A DNA stretch of 64,000 bases, taken from contig CM075761.1 of the NCBI GenBank assembly GCA_037974335.1, forward strand, positions 10,965,790 through 11,029,789. The letters are read 5' to 3'. Of the stretch, positions 33,536 through 44,685 are shown piece after piece. Positions within the stretch are counted from its first letter, which is position 1, and every line of letters begins with the position of its first letter. The translations under genes were made by a program, and so were the position numbers. Source of the DNA: Prionace glauca. Lineage: Eukaryota > Chordata > Chondrichthyes > Carcharhiniformes > Carcharhinidae. The notes beneath the pieces were generated by a model. It was not told where the DNA came from. It made no database searches and was given only the letters and a program-made list of their open reading frames with translations.

Positions 33536-35030
33536 AAACTGGATGGATTAGCCGGCATTGACAAAGGCACCGGTAAACACAAGGGCAAAACAAACAGCCC
33601 TGTTGACACTGCAAAGCCCTCCTGACCAATATCTGGGGGTTAGTGCCAAAATTGGGAGAACTCTCTCACAGATTAGTCAAGCAACAACCTTGCAGAGACA
33701 ATCGTATGGAATCATGCCTTACAGAAACATCCCCGGGTATGTCCTGTCCCACTGGCAGGACAGGCCCAGCAGAGGTGGCCGCGCAGTGGTACACAGGAAA
33801 CAGCGATTTGCCTTGGGAATCCTTAACATCGGCTGCAGACCCCACGGGGACTCATGTCTTCAGGTTAAACATGGGGAAGGAAACCTCTTAACTGGTTACC
33901 ACGTACCATCCTCCCGTGGCTAATGTTGAGTAATAGTTGGAGAAAGCAAGTGTCGGGAAGGGGACAAAATGCACTCGGGGTGGGGGTTTCCTCATCCACC
34001 ACCAAGAGTCTCTCGGCAGCAGCATTACTGATCAAGCTGGTCAGGTCCTTAAGAATGTAAGCGCCGGAAAGTGTCTGCAGCAGGCGATAAAAGAAACAAC
34101 AAGACAAAATACCATACTTGCCCTCATCTTTACCAATCTGTCAGCTGCAGATGCATTTGTCCATGGCAGTATCAATAAGAGTTATCACCGCACAGTCTTT
34201 TGGGAAGTCTTTGTTAGGGAATAACCTCCATCGTGTTATGTGCACCATCATCGTCCTAAACAGGATAGACTTCCAATCGATTCAGCAACACGAAACAGGG
34301 CATCCATGAGGCGCTGTGGGCCATGAACAGCAGCAGAAGCCTACTCCAGCACAATCTGTAGCCATATACCCCAACATACCCCCCACTCAACCATTACCAT
34401 CAAGCCAGGGGGTCAACCCTGGTCTATTGGACAGTGAAGAGTGGGATGGCAGGAGCAGCACCAGGTCTACCTAAATATGAGGTGTCAACCTGGTAAATGT
34501 ACCAAACTGGGGTCCCCGCATAATAAAGTCAAAAACACCAAGCGATAGACAGAGCTAATGTATTCCTTTCAGATATAGTTGAAAATAATGGTGGACAATT
34601 CAACAATTCACTGGTGCTGGAGGCTCCACAGATAACCCCATGCTCAAGAATGGAGAAGTCCAGCACATCAGTGCAAAAAGATAAGGCTGAATTATTCTGA
34701 GTCATTTTCAGCCAGAAACCTCAAGTCGATGACCCATCTCAGCTTGCGATGGTGGTCCCCAGGAGCTCTGGTGCCAGTCTCCAGCCAATGTAATTCCCTC
34801 CACGTGATATCAATACAAGGTTGGAGGCACTAGATGCTGCAAACACAATAGGCCTCGATAACATTCCTGTAATAGTATTGAAGATGTGTGCTCCAGAACT
34901 TGCCGCTCCCCTAGCCAAGCTCTTCCATTAACTTACTACACTGACATCTCCTCAGCAATGCAGAAAATTGCCCAGGTATGTCCTTGAACACAACAAGCAG
35001 GACACATCCAGCTCAGCCAAGTATGCAGGT
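33536..35030 (+). mobile_element. LINE-N remnant, endonuclease half
   Basis: Sequence colinear with the endonuclease half of LINE-N. GTATGTCCTGTCCCACTGGC is at about 33737, HHQESLGS near 34000, ALIFTNLSAADAFVHGSINK near 34120-34180, and WASMRRCGP-like near 34300. The linker follows to APELAAPLAKLFH near 34895 and IAQVCP near 34970. Multiple stops and frameshifts; it ends just before the G-rich tract. Confidence 0.65.
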
Positions 35031-35048
35031 GGACAGGCGAAGGACCCC

Positions 35049-35093
35049 TGGGGGGTGGGGGGGGGGACTGTGGGGGGGGGGGGGGGTGGGGGC
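35049..35093. repeat. G-rich tract (several G runs of 5-15)
   Basis: Four or more runs of at least four G within 45 bases on the plus strand, which meets the usual pattern for a G-quadruplex. Confidence 0.85.
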
Positions 35094-35429
35094 AGTGCGA
35101 ACATTCACCCTGCAGTATCAGTGAGATGAGATGGAATGAGATATAAAGTTGTTACAGTTGAGTAAATGGAAACACAGAGGCATGAGGGGAGAGCTTGCCA
35201 GAGCTGGTAAGGATTCTAAATTGTTGTAAAATCTATTGTGGATCCATAATCACCTTTTGTTGGTTGCCTTCATGTACTTTGACCAAAATATGTCTATATT
35301 TCCATAGCACCGTGGATTTCTGAAAATGCCTCCCAATATTTCAACTACAAATACTGTAGAAATTCATGCCTAATCAATGAATGCATTGGTACATTAGCGA
35401 TATTATACACCCTTTTCACCAGGAAAAAA

Positions 35430-36120
35430 AATCTATTTATGTCACAGAATTGCAAGAATCGGCCATTTTCATGGAGCCAGGATGTAATTAGTGGGGCGCC
35501 CCAAATGTTTACAACCTATCGTCATGACGTGGATGCATGCATAGTGGGTACCATTGACAAATTTGGATTTGAAACAATAACAGATGAGATAGTAAGTTGT
35601 AGTCAATAGGTATCCATTTTACAAACAGATGTAGAAATTTCAGATGAGTTGTCGAAAACTTGGTAGATGGGGTTTAAAGTGGATAAGTATGAGTTAATCT
35701 AATGTCTTTGGAGAAGCATACAAAGGAAAATTAGTCTCTAAAAGGAGAGAAGCTTGAGAATGTTTTGGTGCAGAGCGATTTCTGTCTCCTCGTGCATGGA
35801 TCGCAGAAAACTGCTGTGCAAGGTCACTGGTTAACGAACAAAATATGGATTTTTGGCATGTATTGCAGAATGAATAGATGAGGTCCGTGTGGAAGTCTTG
35901 CTGCAACTGCACAAGGCGTCAGTGAGATTGCACTTGGGCGTTTTGCAGCTTTACTTACTTGAGGAGGGATGTAGTTGCAGTTGTGGCGCATCGCAGGAGG
36001 TACATGATGATATTTCCGGTGATGGAATTTCCATTTCCTGAAGAAAAATTGTGCAGTTTGGGCAAATACGCTCTATCTCTGGAATGTATTTCTTCAGAGT
36101 TCGGAGATTCTGAGATTTGA
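35430..36120 (+). mobile_element. Old CR1-like LINE remnant
   Basis: Scattered RT traces in order: WSQDVISGAPQMFTTYRHDV (cf. [16 protein letters not shown]), IVGTIDKFGFET, MGFKVDKYELI, ENVLVQSDFCLLVHGSQKTA, GSLAATAQGVSEIALG. Heavily mutated; it may extend to about 36280. Confidence 0.55.
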
Positions 36121-36627
36121 ACAAAATTAAGGAGGAGACAGGCATTTTTAATTAGGAATTGTTCAAAAGGAAAAAAAAATATCGGAAAGCGGAGTTGAAC
36201 CTTGAATTGGATCATGTTGGCGAAGCAGGTTGAAAGGGGCAAAATGCTTATCCCTACTTTTGACTCTTACCAACATGTTGCATCCAGAATTCAGCTGTCG
36301 GTGTAGAATTCTATGCAGCTACAGACTCATCGTTCTTTTCAGTTTTGTTTTGAAGCAGGGAACATTAATCGCCTTCAATTTCCTCCACTGCAACATATTT
36401 CAGGCAATGAAATGAAATTCACATTGGCTCAATTATGTACTGTTTCACTCTCTACAATAACCATCACTCATGCCATCTGGAATGTTGAATATTGTGCATT
36501 GCTCTTGTTCTTTGCTTGCATGCAAAGTGCAAACTCCATATGTTTGTTCAGTGACTGTGACTAATGGTACTCTTCATAGACACTAAATATGTCACTGGAG
36601 TATTTTCCTCTTCTATTAATAAGGGAA
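36121..36627. other. Unassigned stretch
   Basis: No gene or clear repeat. Confidence 0.3.
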
Positions 36628-37943
36628 TCGAGCATTTGGAGAGGTTTGACATGATCAGGAATAGTCAGCATGGATTTGTCAAGGGCAAGTCGTGCCTTAC
36701 GAGCCTAGTTGAGTTCTTCGATAATGTGACTGAACACATTGACGAAGGAAGTGCCGTGGACGTAGTGTACATGGACTTCAGCAAGGCTTTTGATAAGGTC
36801 CCCCATGCAAGACTTCTTGAGAAGGTGAGAGGGCATGGGATCCAAGGGCCTTTGGCCTTGTGGATCCAGAAATGGCTTGCCTGCAGAAGGCAGAGAGTGG
36901 TTGTGGATGGGTCTTTTTCGGAATGGAGGTCAGTCACCAGTGGGGTGCCCCAGGGATCTGTTCTGGGACCCTTGCTGTTTGTCATTTTCATAAATGACCT
37001 GGATGAGGAAGTGGAGGGATGGGTTAGCAAGTTCGCTGATGACACGAAGGTCGGCGATGTTGTGGATGGTCTGGAAGGATGTCAAAAGTTGCAGCAGGAC
37101 ATAGATAGGATGCAGGAATGGGCGGAGAAGTGGCAGATGGACTTCAACGCGGATAAATGTGTAGTAGTCCATTTCGGCAGAACCAACGGGATGAACGAGT
37201 ACACTATTAAGGGCAGGGGTCTTAGTAGCGTTGAAGAGCAGAAGGATCTCGGGGTCCGGGTTCACAGGACTCTTAAATCGGCCTCGCAGGTGGAGGAGGT
37301 GGTCAAGAAGGTGTATGGTGTACTGGCCTTCATTAATCGAGGGATTGAGTTTAGGAGTCGGGAGGTAATGCTGCAACTTTACAGGACCCTCGTCAGGCCT
37401 CATTTGGAGTACTGTGCGCAGTTCTGGTCGCCTCACTATAGGAAAGACGTAGAAGCTATTGAAAGGGTGCAGAGGAGATTTACAAGGATGTTGCCTGGAC
37501 TGGGAGGCATGCCTTATGAAGATAGGTTGAGGGAGCTGGGACTCTTCCCTGGAGAGGCGAAGGTTGAGAGGCGACCTGATAGAAGTTTATAAAATGTTGA
37601 GAGGAATAGATAGGGTGGACTCTCAGAGGCTATTTCCCTGGTTGAAATGGTCGCTACGAGAGGACACAGATTTAAGGTGCGGGGAGGGAAGTACAGAGGT
37701 GATGTTAGGGGTAAGTTTTTCACTCAGAGGGTGGTGAGTGAATGGAATCGGCTGCCGTCGTCGGTGGTGGAGGCGAACTCGCTGGGGTCTTTTAAAAGAC
37801 TTCTGGATGAGTATATGGGGTTTAATGGGATTGGGGGTTATAGATAGGTCTATAGATTGGTGGGGTTGATGCGATCGGCGCAACTCGAGGGCCGAAGGGC
37901 CTGTTTGTGCTGTAATGTTCTATGTTCTATGTTCTATGAATCC
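36628..37943 (+). mobile_element. LINE-B, 5'-truncated
   Basis: Starts at EHLERFDMIRNSQHGFVKGK and is open through [35 protein letters not shown] and [12 protein letters not shown] to about 37548. There two bases are missing (CTCTTCCCTGG for CTCTTTTCCCTGG), and a second two-base loss lies near 37637. The end GFNGIGGYR and three TTCTATG units are intact. Very close to the copies at 40550 and 61712. Confidence 0.95.
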
Positions 37944-38061
37944 TATTACTCTGTCATTGCATTGTGTCAGCGGGAGCAATATCTCCAGGACATTGACAAA
38001 GAACAGAATCATTTGGATGTGGAGTGAATTTGACTTCAGCGCTCTGAGACTTGGCCACAAT

Positions 38062-38230
38062 ATGAGGACAAAAGATTGGAATGTTACAACGTTGGGCAGA
38101 AGGCTCACTTACGACGTTCAATACCTTTCTGCAACATTTGATACATTGCCATTTGATTACCGGGTCAAGTTGACACTTAAAGTGATTCAATATATTTACT
38201 ACCCTGTCCTCGCCATTGTTGGAGCTCCTG
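38062..38230 (+). CDS. GPR139-like receptor first exon (orphan)
   Basis: The open frame MRTKDWNVTTLGRRLTYDVQ ... LKVIQYIYYPVLAIVGAP ends with G and a consensus donor GTAAGT, phase 1, exactly as the exons at 20030 and 50957. NVT at residues 7-9 is an N-glycosylation sequon and lines up with the NVT of exon 50732. Its 5' flank (GTGTCAGCGGGAGCAATATC) resembles that of 51670-51700. An upstream in-frame Met at 38017 is possible. No exon 2 lies between here and 50 kb, so it either splices to 55907 over 17.7 kb or has lost its partner. Confidence 0.65.
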
Positions 38231-40016
38231 GTAAGTCTCTTTCACGCATAATTATTTTTATTTCTGTAACACTGTGCATGCCATAGAAAGCTTAGCCTTT
38301 CTGCAGTTGGTTACCTCATAATGATTTTTATCCGGCTATTAGATCCACAGATTGCTGTTAACAGTTCTAGTATTCTAGGGATTTAATTGTCTCTGCTAAC
38401 AGTGTTGCTCATAAGAATCCGTTCCCAACTATCAGCTGGTTAAATTGTCTATTCTGTTTACTGTCCTCACCACTGAAATATTGTGCAGGTCATAATGTCA
38501 TTAAAACGCACAAAGACGCGATTCATCCCAACCTCTCTGCACCAGCTCTCCAAAAGATAATTTTATCAATGCATAACCCAACTATGTTACAGGTACAAAG
38601 TCACCGAGGCATAATTTTGTGTAGCCAATCCACGTAACCAACGCATCGAAGGACTGGTGGGGAAAACTGGAACACATGAAGGGAATGAGAATGTCGAAAT
38701 TCCACACAGCCAGTCATTCTAGGCTGGAATCAAGCCCCGGTCCATGGCGCTGGGAGGCAGCAGAGGTGAACACGGTACCTTAAAAAAATGTTTTTCAGTG
38801 GAATCCCATTCATAATGGTTGCCAAGCCTGTCTCCAATTACCTCTGAGCTATATTGCATTCTGTCATGTTTATCAGCAATATTATTTGTCCTCGTGCTGA
38901 AACCTGAAGAGTTATTGATTGTACATGTCTGCCCTGTGGGAAAACAATGCTCAAAAAATGTCCCCTGCAGTCCTGCTTTCATCTTCAAAATTTACTGCCA
39001 CTGAATGATTTGAAACCTGCTATTTCTCATGCTTAATTTTATTACTTTATATTGTTCACTTCATAATTTCCTCCTGTTCCCAACATTCCTGTTTTACTGA
39101 CACATATCCCAATATAACACCAATATTTAATTCAGTTACTTCTCCATCAGTAAGGTTTGGCAGAATTGCAATGAGTAAAATGTGCACCAAAGTGCTACAG
39201 CAGCATTATTAATGTAAATCCGAAATACATCAAATTTCTGCATGTGCAGAATTTGCGTCACGTCACCTTGCTTATAGTTATCACAGCGGCAACTAGAAAT
39301 ATTTGACAAATTGATACTTGATCCTCTACCATGCTGCCAATGTCCTGAAGTAATTAAAACTCTTTTGGCCTGTGATAAGGGAATAGAACAATTTAACCAA
39401 CTCAAAAATATGTTTTCTATTCAGTTGAAATGACAGCTGATTCTATAGCTCAGAATTAAATATCCTGGGACAGGTAACTCACCTTCTCCACAGTTTCACT
39501 AATGATGTGATCACTAATTGCAATTTTGGGGTCCTTTCCCAAAGAGGCTGGGGAACTCTCTCAGGGTTGTGAAATATGTGAAGTTCGAGTTATTCTGGCT
39601 TTCATAGGTAACGTAGAGCATCTCTTAAGGAAACTTTTTAAACACCTGGAGTTCTCCCAGTACACTGCCGCACAGATGTTCTATCCTTTTATGGGATTCC
39701 ATTAAAACACCTCAAACAACAACCACAGGCTCACTCTGCTGTAAATTAACCCACTCCCCAACCACACACCCATTCATCCCTCCCTCCACCGTCATCAACC
39801 TTGCAGTTACCCAGACAAGGAATCTGAATGCTCGCACCTGATGATTGCATGAATTTTAAGTTCAAGTCATTTCTTCCCAGGGGATGGCCCACACTCCAAA
39901 GCATTTGATAAATCTGATTGTCTAGCGTCTGTCTGGATCTCTGTGCATGTGAGATATAGAAGGAACGTTTCTGTCTGAGTCTGAATGGATGTCTAACACC
40001 TATTCAGTTTTTAAAT
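38231..40016. other. Mostly unassigned DNA with one SINE remnant
   Basis: At 38605-38780 a decayed reversed V-SINE is visible (GTGTAGCCAATCCACGTAAC, AGGGAATGAGAATGTCGAAA, ATCAAGCCCCGGTCCATGGC). The rest shows no gene or repeat that I recognise. Confidence 0.4.
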
Positions 40017-40345
40017 TATAGAACATAGAACCCTACAGTGCAGAAACAGGCCCTTCGGCCCATCGAGTCTGCACCGAACACAATCCCACCCAGACCCTAT
40101 CCCCATATCCCTACACATTTACCTGCTAATCCCTCTAACCTACACATCCCAGGATACTAAGGGGCAATTTTTAGTATAGCCAATGAAACTAACCCGCACA
40201 TCTTTGGACTGTGGGAGGAAACCGGAGCACCCGGAGAAAACCCACGCAGACACGAGGAGAATGTGCAAACTCCACACAGGCAGTGACCCAAGCTGGGAAT
40301 CGAACCCAGGTCCCTGGAGCTGTGAAGCAGCAGTGCTAACCACTT
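40017..40345 (-). mobile_element. V-SINE/HE1-like SINE
   Basis: Reverse SINE from TTCTATG/TGCACTGTAGGG tail (40017-40045) through the core to box B (GGGTTCGATTCCC) and AGTGGTTAGCAC. The last 15-20 bases of the head are missing. Confidence 0.92.
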
Positions 40346-40469
40346 TACCCTTCTACACTCGCAGTAGTTGAGTTCCCAGTGAGTTATTAATCATCTGGCA
40401 ATGGCATATCAGAGCGTTAGTTCACCTGGTCACAGTCTAGCATTTTCTTCCCAAAAATTTCTGGTCTGA

Positions 40470-40549
40470 TCTATCAGCTGAAATATGATTTGTGTAAGAC
40501 ACTGATGAGGCCAAATTTAGACTTTTGTCTGCAGTTTTGGTCATGGTCA
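40470..40549 (+). mobile_element. CR1-like LINE scrap
   Basis: Reads KYDLCKTLMRPNLDFCLQFW, matching [17 protein letters not shown] of LINE thumbs. It abuts the 5' end of the long LINE-B. Confidence 0.6.
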
Positions 40550-43500
40550 GTTTTGGGGATGGTGCAGGAGGGAGGGGTTCAGGTACTTAAGCAATTGGGG
40601 CTCATTCTGGGGAAGGCGGGACCTCTATATGAGTGATGGTTTACACCTGAACCAGAGGGGAATCAATATCCTGGGGGGTAAATTTGCAAAGGCTATGCGG
40701 GGAGGTTTAAACTGATTTGGGGGGGGGGGGGTATTGAGTAGAGGGGGTGAAAGGGAGGGGGGCATAGATGGGGAATGCAAGGCACGGCGTAGTGGGGGTG
40801 GGGCGGAGCAGGGTTTGAAATGCATGTGCTTTAATACTTTAAAGGTAGGGAGGACCGCAGGAAACATGGGAGGGAGGTTAGACAGGAGGTGGAGAAGGGA
40901 AATGCCCAGACTGAGGGGCTGAAGTGTGTATATTTTAATGCAAGGAGTATAGTAAATAAGGTAGATGAGCTTAGGGCGTGGATAGCTGCTTGGGAATGTG
41001 ATGTGGTGGCCATTACGGAGACTTGGATGTCTCAGGGACAGGACTGGGTACTTCAGGTGCCAGGTTTCAGATGTTTCAGGAAGGACAGGGAGGCTGGCGG
41101 AAGAGGTGGAGTGGCACTGTTAATAAGGGACAGTGTCATGGCTGCAGAGAAAGAGGATGCCGTGGAGGGACTTTCTACAGAGTCTCTTTGGGTGGAAGTT
41201 ACGAACAGCATAGGGTCGAAAACTTTGCTGGGTGTATTCTATAGGCCGCCCAATAGTGACAGGGAAGTTGAAGTGCAGATAGGGAACCAGATTCTGGAGA
41301 AATGTATTAAAAACAGAGTGGTCGTGATGGGAGACTTCAATTTCCCAAACATCGACTGGAATATCCCTAGAGTAAGGGGTTCGGCTGGAGAGGCGTTTGT
41401 TAGGTGTGTTCAGGAAGGTTTCCTGACACAGTATGTGGACAAGCCTACGAGGGGTGAGGCAGTACTTGACCTGGTACTGGCGAATGAACCAGGGCAGGTG
41501 ATGGATCTCTCGGTAGGAGAGCATCTTGGGAATGGTGATCATAATTCTATCTCCTTCACAATTGCATTTGAACGAGATAGGATCAGACAGGCTAGGAAGG
41601 TGTTTGTCTGGAGTAAGGGGAGATACGAAGAAGTCAGGAAGTTACTTGGACAAATAAACTGGAAGGAGGCATTCTTAGGGAAGAGTACCGAAGGAAGGTG
41701 GCGGATATTCAAGGAATGTTTGTCTGGCGCTCTGCATGACAATGTTCCGATAAGGCAAGGGGGTTTTGGTAGGTCGCGGGAACCGTGGTGCACGAAGGCT
41801 GTGTTGAACCTAGTCAGGAGGAAAAGGAAGGTATATAAAACGTTCAAGGAACTAGGAGAGGTTAAGGATCTTGAAGAATATAAGGACTGTAGAAAGGAGG
41901 TTAAAAGGGAAATTAGGAGAGCCAGAAGGGGTCATGAGAAGACCTTGGCGGGTAAGATTAAAGAAAATCCCAAGGCCTTCTATAAGGATGTGAAAGGTAA
42001 AAGGGTGAGAAGGGAAAGGATAGGACCTATAAAAGATGAAGGGGGAAAGGTCTGTGTAGAACCAGAAGAAATGGCGGAGGTGCTTAATGAGTACTTTGCA
42101 TCAGTATTCACAGTGGAAGCTGATTTGGGAGATCTTGCTATGGACTTGCAGCAGGTGGAAAAGATTGAGTACGTGGACATTAAAGAGGAGGATGTGTTAG
42201 AACTTATGAATTCTATCAAGGTAGATACGTCGCCGGGACCAGATGGGATGTACCCCAGGATACTGTGGGAGGCCAGGGAAGTGATTGCAGAGCCCTTGGC
42301 GATGATCTTTGCGTCGTCAATGGAGACGGGAGAGGTTCCGGAAGATTGGAGGATTGCGGATGTAGTCCCTATTTTCAAGAAAGGGAACAGAGATAGCCCG
42401 GGAAATTACCGCCCGGTGAGTCTGACCTCAGTGGTTGGTAAGCTGATGGAGAGGCTTCTGAGGGACAAGATTTACGACCATTTGGAGAGGTTTGACATGA
42501 TCAGGAATAGTCAGCATGGATTTGTCAAGGGCAGGTCGTGCCTTACGAGCCTAGTTGAGTTCTTCGATAATGTGACTGAACACATTGACGAAGGAAGTGC
42601 CGTGGACGTAGTGTACATGGACTTCAGCAAGGCGTTTGATAAGGTCCCCCATGCAAGACTTCTTGAGAAGGTGAGAGGGCATGGGATCCAAGGGCCTTTG
42701 GCCTTGTGAATCCAGAACTGGCTTGCCTGCAGAAGGCAGAGAGTGGTTGTGGATGGGTCTTTTTCAGAATGGAGGTCAGTCACCAGTGGGGTGCCCCAGG
42801 GATCTGTTCTGGGACCCTTGTTGTTTGTCATTTTCATAAATGACCTGGATGAGGAAGTGGAGGGATGGGTTAGCAAATTCGCTGATGACACGAAGGTCGG
42901 CGGTATTGTGGATGGTCTGGAAGGATGTCAAAAGTTGCAGCAGGACATAGATAGGATGCAGGAATGGGCGGCGAAGTGGCAGATGGACTTCAACGCGGAT
43001 AAATGTGTAGTAGTCCATTTCGGCAGAACCAACGGGATGAACGAGTACACTATTAAGGGCAGGGGTCTTAGTAGCGTTGAAGAGCAGAAGGATCTCGGGG
43101 TCCGGGTTCACAGGACTCTTAAATCGGCCTCGCAGGTGGAGGAGGTGGTCAAGAAGGCGTATGGTGTACTGGCCTTCATTAATCGAGGGATTGAGTTTAG
43201 GAGTCGGGAGGTAATGCTGCAACTTTACAGGACCCTCGTCAGGCCTCATTTGGAGTACTGTGCGCAGTTCTGGTCGCCTCACTATAGGAAAGACGTAGAA
43301 GCTATTGAAAGGGTGCAGAGGAGATTTACAAGGATGTTGCCTGGACTGGGAGGCATGCCTTATGAAGATAGGTTGAGGGAGCTGGGACTCTTTTCCCTGG
43401 AGAGGCGAAGGTTGAGAGGCGACCTGATAGAAGTTTGTAAAATGTTGAGAGGGTTAGATAGGGTGGACTCTCAGAGGCTATTTCCCCGGGTTGAAATGGT

Positions 43501-43790
43501 CGCTACGAGAGGACACAGATTTAAGGTGCGGGGAGGGAAGTACAGAGGTGATGTTAGGGGTAAGTTTTTCACTCAGAGGGTGGTGAGTGATTGGAATCGG
43601 CTGCCGTCTTCGGTCGTGGAGGCGAACTCGCTGGGGTCTTTTAAAAGACTTCTGGATGAGTATATGGGGTTTAATGGGATTGGGGGTTATAGATAGGTCT
43701 ATAGATTGGTGGGGTTGATGCGATCGGCGCAACTCGAGGGCCGAAGGGCCTGTTTGTGCTGTAATGTTCTATGTTCTATGTTCTATGTAA
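40550..43790 (+). mobile_element. LINE-B, longest copy (end of ORF1 plus ORF2)
   Basis: About 3.2 kb. It begins within ORF1 near 40557, where a frame reads WCRREGFRYLSNWGSFWGRR, then DLYMSDGLHLNQRG, and ends at the stop 40713-40715 (the C-terminal SGNH block with the His of DGLHL present). A G-rich spacer with a 14-base G run follows, then ORF2 (40889-43696) and the 3' tail with GGGCCGAAGGGCCTGTTTGT and three TTCTATG units. Confidence 0.95.
40889..43696 (+). CDS. LINE-B ORF2 (endonuclease-RT), one nonsense codon
   Basis: The APE-type endonuclease is complete: VYFNARSIVNK, AITETWMSQGQDW, YRPPNSDREVE, VVMGDFNFPNIDW and NGDHNSISF, where the usual SDH reads GDH. The linker has REPWCTKAVLNLVRRKRKVY and AFYKDVKGKRV. 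RT has [72 protein letters not shown] and catalytic FADDTKVGGI, ending GFNGIGGYR. The frame is continuous from 40889 except for one TGA at 42707-42709, where the other LINE-B copies have TGG (ALWIQNW). The first Met may not be the true start. About 935 codons in all, the usual size for CR1 ORF2. Confidence 0.9.
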
Positions 43791-43792
43791 TT

Positions 43793-44275
43793 ACAGGAAG
43801 GATGTCAATGAGGTTGAAAGAGTGCAGAGAAGGTTTACAAGGATGTTGAGGGGACTTGAGAAACTAAATTCAGAGAAAGGTTGAACAGGCTAGAATGTTA
43901 TTCCCTGAAGTGTAGAAGAATGAGGGGAGATTTGATAGAGGTGTATAAAATTAGGATGGGTATAGATCGTGTGAATGCAAGCAGGTTTTTTCCACTGAGG
44001 CTAGGGGAGAAAAAAATACTAGAGGGTGTGGGTTTAGGGTGAAGGGGGAAAAGTTTGAAGGAAATGTTGAGGGGGGGGTCACCTTCACAGAGAGTGGTGG
44101 GAGTGTGGGATGAGCTGCCAGATGAAGTGGTAAATGCTTTTAACATTTAAGAAAAACTTGGACAGTTACATGAATGAAAGAGGTGTGGAGAGATGTGGTC
44201 CAGGTGCAGGTCACGAGGCAGGGAAATGGTTCGGCACAGACAAGGAGGGCCAACCGGCCTGTTTCTGTGCTGTAG
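43793..44275 (+). mobile_element. LINE-H, CR1-like 3' fragment
   Basis: [20 protein letters not shown] at the 5' end, decayed middle, SPSQRVVGVWDELPDEVVNA, and a tail AACCGGCCTGTTTCTGTGCT. Frameshifted more than once. A different family from A-D. Confidence 0.75.
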
Positions 44276-44280
44276 TACAA

Positions 44281-44600
44281 GAACAAAGAACAAAGAACAA
44301 AACAGCACGGGAAACAGGCCCTTCGGCCCAACGAGCCCGCGCCGCCGTCCCATGGTCAGTGACCTATTCATGACTCTAGTCTATGCCTAATGTGTGAGGA
44401 TCAGGGAGGTCCAATATAGGGACAATTTGTTACCCAATCAATCAGCCTAAAAGCACATTTTTGGGATGTGGGAGGAAACCGGAGCACCCGGAGGAAACCC
44501 ACGCAACCACGGGGAGAACGCGCAAACTCCCACGGACACAGGCCCAACTCCATGTGTCCGCACAGTAACAGAGATAGCCTCTGTGCTGCCATGATGCCCT
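44281..44600 (-). mobile_element. SINE with TTCTTTG-class tail
   Basis: TTTGTTC units (44281-44298), the reverse of GGGCTCGTTGGGCCGAAGGG, V-SINE core and a decayed head near 44580-44600. Same subfamily as 16404-16722. Confidence 0.85.
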
Positions 44601-44685
44601 CGAGATGGTAAGTGCCTGTGGATAAAAATTTCATTATTAAAGACTCTATACCCCTGAGACTAAACTGACCCCAAGCCTACAATGC

